Positions 1 through 5,515 of a stretch of DNA of 8,273 nucleotides are shown piece after piece. Made by a program: the position numbers and the translations under genes. A model generated the notes under the pieces. The model was not told where the DNA came from. It made no database searches and worked only from the letters and a program-made list of their open reading frames with translations. The stretch is from an uncultured Alphaproteobacteria bacterium (GTDB taxonomy: Bacteria > Pseudomonadota > Alphaproteobacteria > Micavibrionales > Micavibrionaceae). Location: NCBI GenBank assembly GCA_937124505.1, contig CAKZKV010000192.1, positions 1 to 8,273 on the forward strand, written 5' to 3'. Numbering within the stretch: the first letter of the stretch is position 1; every line of letters starts with the position of its first letter.

Positions 1-279
1 CGCCAGAAGCGCGCCGCCCAGCCAGAGCATGGCCGCCGCGTAATCCTGCTGTTTCACCAGATCCCCAACATACCAGAACATGGCCGAGATCAGAAACGCG
101 AAAATACCTTCTGTTAACGCAATCACTATCACAGGCCATTTGACCTGCTTTACAAAAAACCAGATAAACGGCCACAGTTTTGTGGGCAGTTTTTCCAGCC
201 CTTCTTCCGGTATCTGATCAACTTCAATATGAAGCGTCTCATCGAGGTCTTTAATCTTCTTTTTTACAAATAAATACAT
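1..279 (-). CDS. ABC exporter, transmembrane N-terminus (partial, runs off left edge)
   Basis: An open frame of 93 codons runs from an ATG at 279 to the left edge with no stop. The first ~30 residues are charged and cytosolic (lysine-rich, then an acidic stretch ending in PEEGLEKLP). A segment LWPFIWFFVKQVKWP follows, then a hydrophobic helix at about residues 49-71 ending in YVGDLV, and a second helix starting near residue 82. This order (Leu-Pro, an aromatic-rich elbow helix, then TM1) is typical of MsbA-like half-transporters that fuse six membrane helices to an ATPase. The ATPase would lie outside the window, so substrate and ATPase motifs cannot be seen. An AAGGAAAG ribosome binding site lies 4-5 bases before the ATG. 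The small ORF ending at 392 lies upstream on the same strand and might be co-transcribed. The family call rests on recognition of the N-terminal pattern only. Confidence 0.72.
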   Translation of the reverse strand, partial: MYLFVKKKIKDLDETLHIEVDQIPEEGLEKLPTKLWPFIWFFVKQVKWPVIVIALTEGIFAFLISAMFWYVGDLVKQQDYAAAMLWLGGALLA

Positions 280-287
280 TTTTCTTT

Positions 288-312
288 CCTTCTTAAACTT
301 TTTTGAAGAAGG
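288..312 (-). promoter_or_regulatory. Possible hairpin covering the ABC gene's ribosome binding site
   Basis: On the minus strand CCTTCTT (positions 312-306 read as AAGAAGG on plus) can pair with AAGAAGG (294-288), a 7-bp perfect stem with an 11-base loop. The 3' arm is part of the purine-rich ribosome binding site of the ABC exporter. The stem is short and A/T-rich, so its stability is doubtful. It could merely reflect purine/pyrimidine runs. Confidence 0.25.
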
Positions 313-347
313 CAAAACAAAGATCAAATGGTTTGAAAACGATTGGA

Positions 348-379
348 TATTTGTCAGCCTTCATTATGGCTGACAAATA
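348..379. repeat. Perfect 12-bp inverted repeat between small ORF and ABC gene
   Basis: TATTTGTCAGCC (348-359) and GGCTGACAAATA (368-379) are exact reverse complements separated by eight bases. The repeat lies 13 bases past the stop of the minus-strand 58-codon ORF and about 70 bases before the ABC exporter start. Neither strand has a clean run of T directly after the stem: minus continues TCCAATCGTTTT. It is therefore not a textbook intrinsic terminator. A weak terminator, an mRNA-stabilising hairpin or a regulator's operator are all possible. Confidence 0.55.
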
Positions 380-391
380 GATTGCTATATC

Positions 392-568
392 CTAATGACA
401 GCCCTGAATTATTTGGAGGCCGGAATCTGTAAACGGATTCCGAGTCCCGGCGGCATAAACCGGCCCGTTATTACTGGGAAGCACAGCACCACCCATAAGC
501 ATAAACAGGCCAAAACGTACGCTGATTTGCGCCGCCGTCCGGTTCAGTATGTGGTTAATGTTGCTCAT
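392..568 (-). CDS. Small putative exported protein, 58 aa, unknown function
   Basis: I do not recognise this protein. The frame opens at ATG 568 and stops with TAG at 392. An AGGGA ribosome binding site lies six bases before the ATG, one of the better ones in the window, which is the main reason to believe in it. The N-terminus has two arginines (R10, R18), then a hydrophobic stretch FGLFMLMGGAVL (residues 19-30) and a possible signal peptidase I site around VYAA (residues 37-40). The mature part would be under 20 residues, ending GCH with a single cysteine. The hydrophobic core is short and the region between it and the cleavage site is long, so the signal peptide is only plausible. It lies upstream of the ABC exporter on the same strand, with the 348-379 inverted repeat between them. 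A longer plus-strand frame (395-712) overlaps it but lacks any support. Confidence 0.45.
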   Translation of the reverse strand: MSNINHILNRTAAQISVRFGLFMLMGGAVLPSNNGPVYAAGTRNPFTDSGLQIIQGCH

Positions 569-721
569 TGTTTGTCCCTAAATATTAAAAGAGTTGTTTA
601 TAAAGACAGAGTTCAAAAAATTTTGCAACCCCTTTTTGTGCATTGCGGTATTTTAAGGATACATAAAACTCATCACCAAATAATTATCGCAATTACTGAC
701 AAAAATCGCTAAGATACATTC

Positions 722-1285
722 ATGGGAACGTATATTCTGGTCAATCACTTACAATCTTCTTATAGCCAAATTCTACCTGATGAAGAAAGAGAACAACTTA
801 TTGAGAATACGAACATATTTGTAGAACAGGCACGTCCACATGTTGACGGCGTTATATTTGCTTTTGCATTTACGGAAAATCCTGTAACGCATGAGCCTTT
901 TGATCTGGAGAGTGAACTACCTGCCAGCTACAGCGAAGGCGATTTAATGTTGAGAAACGATGGTGGCAAAGGACTAGACCATGAATTTTTGACAAACCTG
1001 AATAGCGTAACACCAAATCCTGATAATATTATTCTGACAGGGCTGTTCTATGATGCTTGCATTTCTGGCACAGCAATTACAATCAAACAAAACATAGCCA
1101 AAACAGTTACAGTTCCAAAAGATCTGGTAGACCAACCAGATCCAAAAGAAAGTATTAAACACAGAGCCTTAGCCACTTTAGATATGGGGGAAGCAGGCAT
1201 CACACTTGGAAAATCTTCAGGAGATATCCTCTCGGAACTAAAAGAACCTCAATTTACTCTTGCTGAAAACACTCCCTTCACATAG
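722..1285 (+). CDS. Divergent isochorismatase-fold (cysteine hydrolase-like) protein
   Basis: This 187-residue protein is about the usual length for the isochorismatase/nicotinamidase superfamily. The clearest match is residues 103-133: IILTGLFYDACISGTAI then a strand TVTVPKDLVD, which follows the family's pattern of Gly, then Cys-Val-x-x-Thr-Ala, then a strand ending in Asp-Ala. C113 would be the nucleophile. The first strand (residues 4-11, YILVNHLQ) aligns with the usual Val-Ile-Asp-Met-Gln, but the catalytic Asp is replaced by Asn/His. The usual Lys appears to be Arg79, or possibly Lys83. The fold is thus plausible but the catalytic set looks altered, and the protein may act on an unusual substrate or be non-catalytic. 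There is no signal peptide, so it is probably cytosolic. The ribosome binding site is weak. The 569-721 region upstream is AT-rich and must hold promoters for this gene and the divergent small ORF. The gene is probable; the family call is tentative. Confidence 0.6.
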   Translation: MGTYILVNHLQSSYSQILPDEEREQLIENTNIFVEQARPHVDGVIFAFAFTENPVTHEPFDLESELPASYSEGDLMLRNDGGKGLDHEFLTNLNSVTPNPDNIILTGLFYDACISGTAITIKQNIAKTVTVPKDLVDQPDPKESIKHRALATLDMGEAGITLGKSSGDILSELKEPQFTLAENTPFT

Positions 1286-1424
1286 CCAAGCCAAATAATT
1301 TCCGTTTCGATATGTTCTAAAAGATACTATCGAGTAACCTTTTCTGGATATTCCCTTGGTAATTCGTTAATATTTAATGTTTACGATAGTAATGAGTGGA
1401 AAAGAAAGATTCAGAAGAATTCTG

Positions 1425-2741
1425 ATGGTTTGGAATGTAGAAAACATACTGAATCCAGTGCAGCTAAAACAGCTAACCGCCATACAAGGCACAGCTCGTA
1501 GCCTTGAAAGGGTACAGTTGCAACTTGCGACAGGAAAAGACGTTCATTCCGCTCTCGATCATCCCCAGAATTTCTTCAGTTCCCGCGCCCTGAATAACCG
1601 GTCTGCCGATTTGCAACGGCTGCTGGACGGAATTGGTCAAAGCGTCCATACCATTGAAGAGGCACAAAGCGGACTGGACTCAATTTTTAATATCCTGGAT
1701 ACGGCAGAGGCTTTTCTGGACGAATATATGCAAGACCTTGTTTCAGAGAGTGAGAAATTCGAAAAAGTGCCTGTTGCCCCCTACACCATTGAGACGGCTG
1801 CCGATCTTGTCAATTATTCAGGTGGACAAGACAGTGGTGTCCCCGCAAGCTTTATAGAGGGAGGTTTTGTTCTGGATGATAATTCCTGGCGGCGGTTTCA
1901 GATTGATCACACAATCAGTGAAGACGATGTCCTGACCTTTGAATTCAGAAGTACCAATATTCCAGAAATTGCAGCAATTGGTTTTGATAATGACAATACA
2001 TATCTTAATAACGGCGAATTTTTCTTTATCTATGGAACGCAAACCAATGGTATTACATACGCCGCCCCAACACCTACATTTCAATATGATGGCTCCGGTG
2101 ACTGGGTGACCGTCTCTATTCCTGTGGGACAATACTTTACAGGCACGTTCAGCCATATTGTTTTTGTTGCCGATGATGATGGCGGCGGAGATGACGGAGA
2201 TGCCGGATTTCGGAACATTCAGTTAGGACAGCCGGAGTTTTCGCAAGCCGCCCTGGATATTTTTCAGGATACAGAAGATGAGTACATCAAAATCCTTAAT
2301 CAACTCGATCTGATTGTCAAAGACGCACATTACAGGGGGATTAACCTGCTGGGAGCTGAAGATCTGGAAACATTTTTTAACGAAAATCACACAAGCAGCC
2401 TTTTGACCGAAGGCATAAACGCAACCAGTGACGGTCTGGGTCTGGAACGGGAAGATTTTACGACAGTTGAGGCGGTTGAGAGAAAACTGGACCAGATTTT
2501 AGCGGCCCGACAAACCTTACGGGAATATGAAAGATCACTGAGCAATGATTTTTCAATTCTGCAACACCGTCTGGATTTTACCAGAACAACGGTCAACACC
2601 CTCAAATCCGGGCATGATGACCTGATTTTAGTCGATCAGAATGAGGCGGGCGCGAAGCTTCTGGCCTTACAGACACGTCAGGTGATTCAAACCAGTGTCT
2701 TGACAGCTTTTACGCCCAGCATTCTAAATTTGCTGACGTAA
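1425..2741 (+). CDS. Flagellin with a carbohydrate-binding-like beta-sandwich insert
   Basis: This is a filament subunit of 438 residues from ATG 1425. The N-terminal D0/D1 helices cover residues ~1-110, with the flagellin pattern LATGKDVHSALDHPQNFF, then a Leu-rich helix RSADLQRLLDGIGQ. The C-terminal helices cover ~275-438, with RGINLLG and a terminal LQTRQVIQTS. The inserted region (~124-269) contains GFDNDN (186-191), YGTQ (203-206), IPVGQYFTGTF (232-242) and an acidic Gly/Asp stretch (250-258). It resembles, from memory, a beta-sandwich module attached to secreted glycoside hydrolases. I prefer ATG 1425 because AGAAG lies seven bases upstream and the distance to LATGK fits the family. 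The frame is also open from ATG 1377 (16 extra residues, MFTIVMSG...), but no ribosome binding site is seen there. No cysteines are present. No other flagellar gene is in the window, and no sigma-28 or sigma-54 promoter was found in 1286-1376. Confidence 0.88.
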   Translation: MVWNVENILNPVQLKQLTAIQGTARSLERVQLQLATGKDVHSALDHPQNFFSSRALNNRSADLQRLLDGIGQSVHTIEEAQSGLDSIFNILDTAEAFLDEYMQDLVSESEKFEKVPVAPYTIETAADLVNYSGGQDSGVPASFIEGGFVLDDNSWRRFQIDHTISEDDVLTFEFRSTNIPEIAAIGFDNDNTYLNNGEFFFIYGTQTNGITYAAPTPTFQYDGSGDWVTVSIPVGQYFTGTFSHIVFVADDDGGGDDGDAGFRNIQLGQPEFSQAALDIFQDTEDEYIKILNQLDLIVKDAHYRGINLLGAEDLETFFNENHTSSLLTEGINATSDGLGLEREDFTTVEAVERKLDQILAARQTLREYERSLSNDFSILQHRLDFTRTTVNTLKSGHDDLILVDQNEAGAKLLALQTRQVIQTSVLTAFTPSILNLLT

Positions 2742-2779
2742 CGTACACAGCTTTAGAGCAGCACATGCCCCCCGTTTTC

Positions 2780-3784
2780 TTAGTCTTTTTTATCGTCTTC
2801 CGGCTCAACTTCAGATTTTGTCTTCCAGAGAGACAGGATAATCCCGCCAGCCAAGACACCAAGTGTAACACTCAGCGACATAGATGGCGTGATTTCAATG
2901 ATATCGTGAAAGTCCTTCAGGAAGATCTTCGCGCCGATAAAAACAAGAACCAGAGACAATGCATATTTCAGGTAAATGAAGCGTGCCAGCATGGCGGCAA
3001 GTGTAAAATAAAGCGCCCGCAATCCAAGGATTGCAAAAATATTACTGGTATAGACAACATACGTATCGGTCGTAATCGCAAAAATAGCCGGGATAGAATC
3101 AACCGCAAAAACCACATCGGCAATCTCAATCATCGCAAGAGCAACCAGAAGTGGCGTCAGGAAAAGAACTGGCTTGCTGCCTTCTGAAACCGGTTGCCGT
3201 ATTAGAAATTTATTACCGTGCAATTCTTCTGTAACCCGGAAATGCTTGTGCAGGAATTTGAGTACGAAATTCTGACTGACGTCCGTTTCCTCTTCTGAAG
3301 AAAAAAGCATTTTGACGCCTGTAAAGATCAGGAACGCACCAAATAGATAGAGAATCCATTCAAATTCCTCCACCAAAACTGTACCGAACCCGATCATGAG
3401 ACCGCGCAAAACGACGACCCCCAGAATCCCCCAAAACAAGACCCTGTGCTGGTAAAGCCTGGGGATTCCGAGATAGGAAAAAATCAGGGCAATCACGAAA
3501 ATATTATCCATCGCCAGCGTCTTTTCGACGACAAAGCCCGTATAATACTCAAGTGCTGAGCGTTCGCCCAGTTCCCAGTAAATCCATCCGCCAAAAATCA
3601 ATGCAATGGTGATATAAAATGCTGACAGGATCAGGCTTTCCTTAATGCCGATTTCGTGATCCTTGCGGTTAAACACACCCAAATCGAGTGCGAGCAAGCC
3701 AAAGACGAGTCCGGTAAATACCAGCCACATCCAGATGGGCTTGTGCAACACTTCATTTTCCAGAAAAATAAACAAACTATCCAT
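2780..3784 (-). CDS. TerC/Alx family integral membrane protein
   Basis: This 334-residue polytopic protein matches Alx/TerC in length (E. coli Alx is about 320). Hydrophobic helices lie near residues 15-37, 50-70, 95-105, 116-133, 143-160, 205-225, 245-268, 273-288 and 303-320. The family signatures are present twice in pseudo-symmetric halves: VEKTLAMDNIFV (86-97, with E87, D93, N94) and IEIADVVFAVDSIPAIFAIT (219-238, with E220, D223, D229). These acidic residues are thought to line the metal-binding path. Members export manganese or confer tellurite or alkaline resistance; which applies here cannot be told. The C-terminus is a soluble, charged tail (EVEPEDDKKD). AAGGGA lies about six bases before the ATG. 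It ends 38 bases from the convergent flagellin, with no clear terminator between them. The antiporter 184 bases upstream on the same strand suggests a related role in ion homeostasis. Confidence 0.93.
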   Translation of the reverse strand: MDSLFIFLENEVLHKPIWMWLVFTGLVFGLLALDLGVFNRKDHEIGIKESLILSAFYITIALIFGGWIYWELGERSALEYYTGFVVEKTLAMDNIFVIALIFSYLGIPRLYQHRVLFWGILGVVVLRGLMIGFGTVLVEEFEWILYLFGAFLIFTGVKMLFSSEEETDVSQNFVLKFLHKHFRVTEELHGNKFLIRQPVSEGSKPVLFLTPLLVALAMIEIADVVFAVDSIPAIFAITTDTYVVYTSNIFAILGLRALYFTLAAMLARFIYLKYALSLVLVFIGAKIFLKDFHDIIEITPSMSLSVTLGVLAGGIILSLWKTKSEVEPEDDKKD

Positions 3785-3968
3785 ACAATTCCCTTTGGGG
3801 CAAGTGGTGTTGGCATGCCTTCAAGGCAACTGAATAAAACCCGCATAAGCCTAAAGAATCCAGATGAGTTGTAAACTTTGGAACAGTTGCAGCAATGATA
3901 TAATGTTGCGTCAGATACATTGGTGATGTTTTACAAGGTTTCCTGAAAAATTGCATTAAAAAAAGAAC
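3785..3968 (-). promoter_or_regulatory. terC upstream region with imperfect dyads
   Basis: The 184-base gap between the antiporter and terC holds two palindromic patches: GCAA-N10-TTGC (3892-3909), centred on an AT-rich TATA core that could be a -10 region for terC, and TGCC-TT/AAGGCA (around 3818-3830) in the leader. I looked for the GGGGAG and UAUAC-type elements of the yybP-ykoY manganese riboswitch that precedes alx in E. coli and did not find them. Either dyad could be a regulator site, but neither matches a box I recognise with confidence. Confidence 0.25.
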
Positions 3969-5222
3969 TTAACTGGTACGATCTTGATCAGGATGGCCGT
4001 GATAATGGCGGCTTAAGCGACCTATTGTTAATCCCTGCACCAGAATCGAGAATAATACGATACAGTAGGTAACTAACAGTAAAAAGTCCCTTAGATCCCC
4101 TGTGGGCAGGGATAAGACCATGGCAACGGACAACCCGCCGCGCAAACCTCCCCAAACAAGAATAGGAATCACCCCCTTACTAAACGTTCGAAAACGCCCC
4201 AGAATGGCCACCGGTGCCGTAACGGACAGGGTTCGGATCAACAGCAATCCCGGAATCATGATCAACCCGGCATAAAAAGCCGTTTCGTTAAAGGGGATCA
4301 TGACCAGTTCAAATCCAATCAGCATAAATAGAATGGCGTTCAGAAATTCGTCAATCAGTTCCCAGAAGTTATCAAGGTTTTGCTTGGTCATATCGGACAT
4401 GGCATGCGCCCGACCAATATTTCCAACGATCAACCCGGCAATCACAATGGCGATCGGCCCGGAGGTATGGAGAACCTGCGCAAGTTGATATCCGCCCATC
4501 ACCAGCGCAAGGGTGAGAAAAATTTCAACCTGATAATTGTCCACGCTACGTAGCATCAAAAATGTGATGTAACCAAGCACAGCGCCAAGCACAGCCCCAC
4601 CAATCGCTTCTTCTACAAACAGCATCGCAACATGCGACGGCTCAGCATGTCCCTGCGTAGCAATTCCAAGAAGCACCAGAAAAATAACAACCGCAACCCC
4701 GTCATTAAACAGGGACTCTCCGACAACCTTGGTTTCAAGCGTTTTCGGAACACCTGCTTTTTTCAGGATCGCCATCACCGCAATCGGGTCAGTTGGAGAA
4801 ATTAATGCCCCAAACATCAACGCATGAATAAAGGAGATTTCAAATCCCAGAAAAGGAAACAAATACCAGCACGTCCCTCCGACCAATACCGTTGAAACAA
4901 GCGTCCCGAAAAAGGCAAGGATAAAGACAATATATTTCTGGGCATGAAGATTTTCCCAATTAACATGCAATGCCCCGGCAAACAAAAGAAAGCTGAGCAT
5001 GCCGTCCAGCAGGGTTTTCGAAAAATCAATTTCGCCAAACCCCTCCCGCACCAGCGGCAAAATATCAATCCCCACAACCGGCAACAACAAGACGACAACG
5101 GAAAGCCCCAGAGCCATCACCATAATCCCGATGGTGGTCGGCAACTTGATGTAACGGTAATTGATATAGGAAAAAACCGCACAAAAAGTCACAAGAATAC
5201 TGGTCAGAGAAATAACGCCCAT
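3969..5222 (-). CDS. CPA1-type Na+/H+ (cation/proton) antiporter, NhaP-like
   Basis: This 417-residue protein has about twelve hydrophobic helices and almost no soluble C-terminal tail. CPA1 signatures are clear: LDGMLSFLLFAGAL (72-85), SPTDPIAV (142-149, with the unwound-helix T/D pair), GESLFNDGVAVV (168-179, where N173-D174 is the ion-binding ND pair that separates CPA1 from the DD pair of electrogenic CPA2), FWELIDEFLNAILFMLIGFEL (286-306) and WGGLRGGLSVA (357-367, conserved R361). It exchanges cytosolic Na+, Li+ or K+ for protons across the inner membrane; ion preference cannot be read from sequence. No CorC or TrkA-C regulatory domain follows, as in short NhaP proteins. The ATG at 5222 has no ribosome binding site; TATGAT lies six bases upstream, so the mRNA may be leaderless. 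The start is supported because the first membrane helix begins at once. Transcription diverges from the HMG-CoA reductase operon. Confidence 0.93.
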   Translation of the reverse strand: MGVISLTSILVTFCAVFSYINYRYIKLPTTIGIMVMALGLSVVVLLLPVVGIDILPLVREGFGEIDFSKTLLDGMLSFLLFAGALHVNWENLHAQKYIVFILAFFGTLVSTVLVGGTCWYLFPFLGFEISFIHALMFGALISPTDPIAVMAILKKAGVPKTLETKVVGESLFNDGVAVVIFLVLLGIATQGHAEPSHVAMLFVEEAIGGAVLGAVLGYITFLMLRSVDNYQVEIFLTLALVMGGYQLAQVLHTSGPIAIVIAGLIVGNIGRAHAMSDMTKQNLDNFWELIDEFLNAILFMLIGFELVMIPFNETAFYAGLIMIPGLLLIRTLSVTAPVAILGRFRTFSKGVIPILVWGGLRGGLSVAMVLSLPTGDLRDFLLLVTYCIVLFSILVQGLTIGRLSRHYHGHPDQDRTS

Positions 5223-5228
5223 TTAGCT

Positions 5229-5242
5229 ATCATAATATTATG
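5229..5242 (-). promoter_or_regulatory. Candidate -10 region of the antiporter gene within a 12-bp palindrome
   Basis: On the minus strand TATGAT (5234-5229) differs from the TATAAT consensus at one base and sits six bases before the ATG at 5222, so transcription would start at or next to the start codon. It overlaps CATAATATTATG (5231-5242), a perfect palindrome that could be a regulator site or simply AT-rich promoter DNA. No good -35 hexamer is seen at 16-18 bases. Confidence 0.3.
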
Positions 5243-5278
5243 TCGATGACCTGCGCCAGCCTAAATTAGAATAAGACC

Positions 5279-5424
5279 AGATATAGTTGCTCTGCTTAAG
5301 AATTGGACACATTCCCCGTTTCGTCATCACACGCTTTATGCGTGTGATCCATGGATTGCACGGACAAAGCCGTGCAATGACGAATTTGAAAAGTGTCCAA
5401 TTCTTATTTGGAATCACTATATCT
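5279..5424. repeat. MITE-like nested palindromic element (146 bp)
   Basis: The ends are 32-base inverted repeats (5279-5310 and 5393-5424): nine matching bases AGATATAGT, a nine-base spacer of equal length but different sequence, then 14 perfect bases TAAGAATTGGACAC. Inside, TTCGTCA (5320-5326) pairs with TGACGAA (5378-5384), enclosing two strong hairpins: ATCACACGC with GCGTGTGAT (5326-5348, five-base loop) and TTGCACGG with CCGTGCAA (5356-5377, six-base loop). The hairpins are joined by the palindrome around CCATGG. No ORF fits inside. The inner TCGTCA/TGACGA palindrome recalls dispersed palindromic repeats seen in alphaproteobacteria. I see no clear target duplication at the outer ends; the 14-bp repeats begin and end in TA, which would suit an IS630/mariner-type origin if they are the true ends. 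It lies between divergent genes, where as RNA it would form a multi-branched structure. Confidence 0.7.
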
Positions 5425-5476
5425 CTTCACGCCTGTGGCTTTTAGAATTTTTGATTCACAAACTTACATGGTAAAG

Positions 5477-5506
5477 TTCACAAGATTTTGAATTTTCTTA
5501 TATAAG
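5477..5506 (+). promoter_or_regulatory. Candidate promoter of the HMG-CoA reductase operon
   Basis: TTCACA (5477-5482) and TATAAG (5501-5506) are separated by 18 bases and resemble sigma-70 -35 and -10 elements. Transcription would begin about seven bases later, within a few bases of the ATG at 5516. This agrees with the lack of any ribosome binding site there and suggests a leaderless mRNA. The rest of 5425-5515 is AT-rich with no other clear signal. Confidence 0.42.
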
Positions 5507-5515
5507 ATTTTAGCT

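Noticed and set aside
395..712. Plus-strand open frame of 105 codons
   Set aside because: No ribosome binding site, mixed low-complexity composition without any recognisable domain, and it is antisense to the better-supported 58-codon ORF.
1818..2156. Minus-strand open frame of 112 codons inside the flagellin gene
   Set aside because: Antisense of the flagellin insert, with no start signal or recognisable domain.
2742..2779. Bidirectional terminator between the convergent flagellin and TerC genes
   Set aside because: No stem of useful length; only a short ACGTaACGT repeat and a C-run are present.
2765..3187. Plus-strand open frame of 140 codons
   Set aside because: It is the antisense shadow of the TerC gene; composition (many K, R, N, Q) is typical of a reversed membrane-protein gene.
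3785..3968. yybP-ykoY manganese riboswitch in front of the TerC gene
   Set aside because: Looked for because alx has one, but its conserved purine-rich elements are not seen on the minus strand.
5279..5424. Integron attC site or tRNA-like gene at the nested palindrome
   Set aside because: The core lacks attC R-box signatures and the arms do not match tRNA arm lengths or conserved bases; a MITE-like repeat explains it better.
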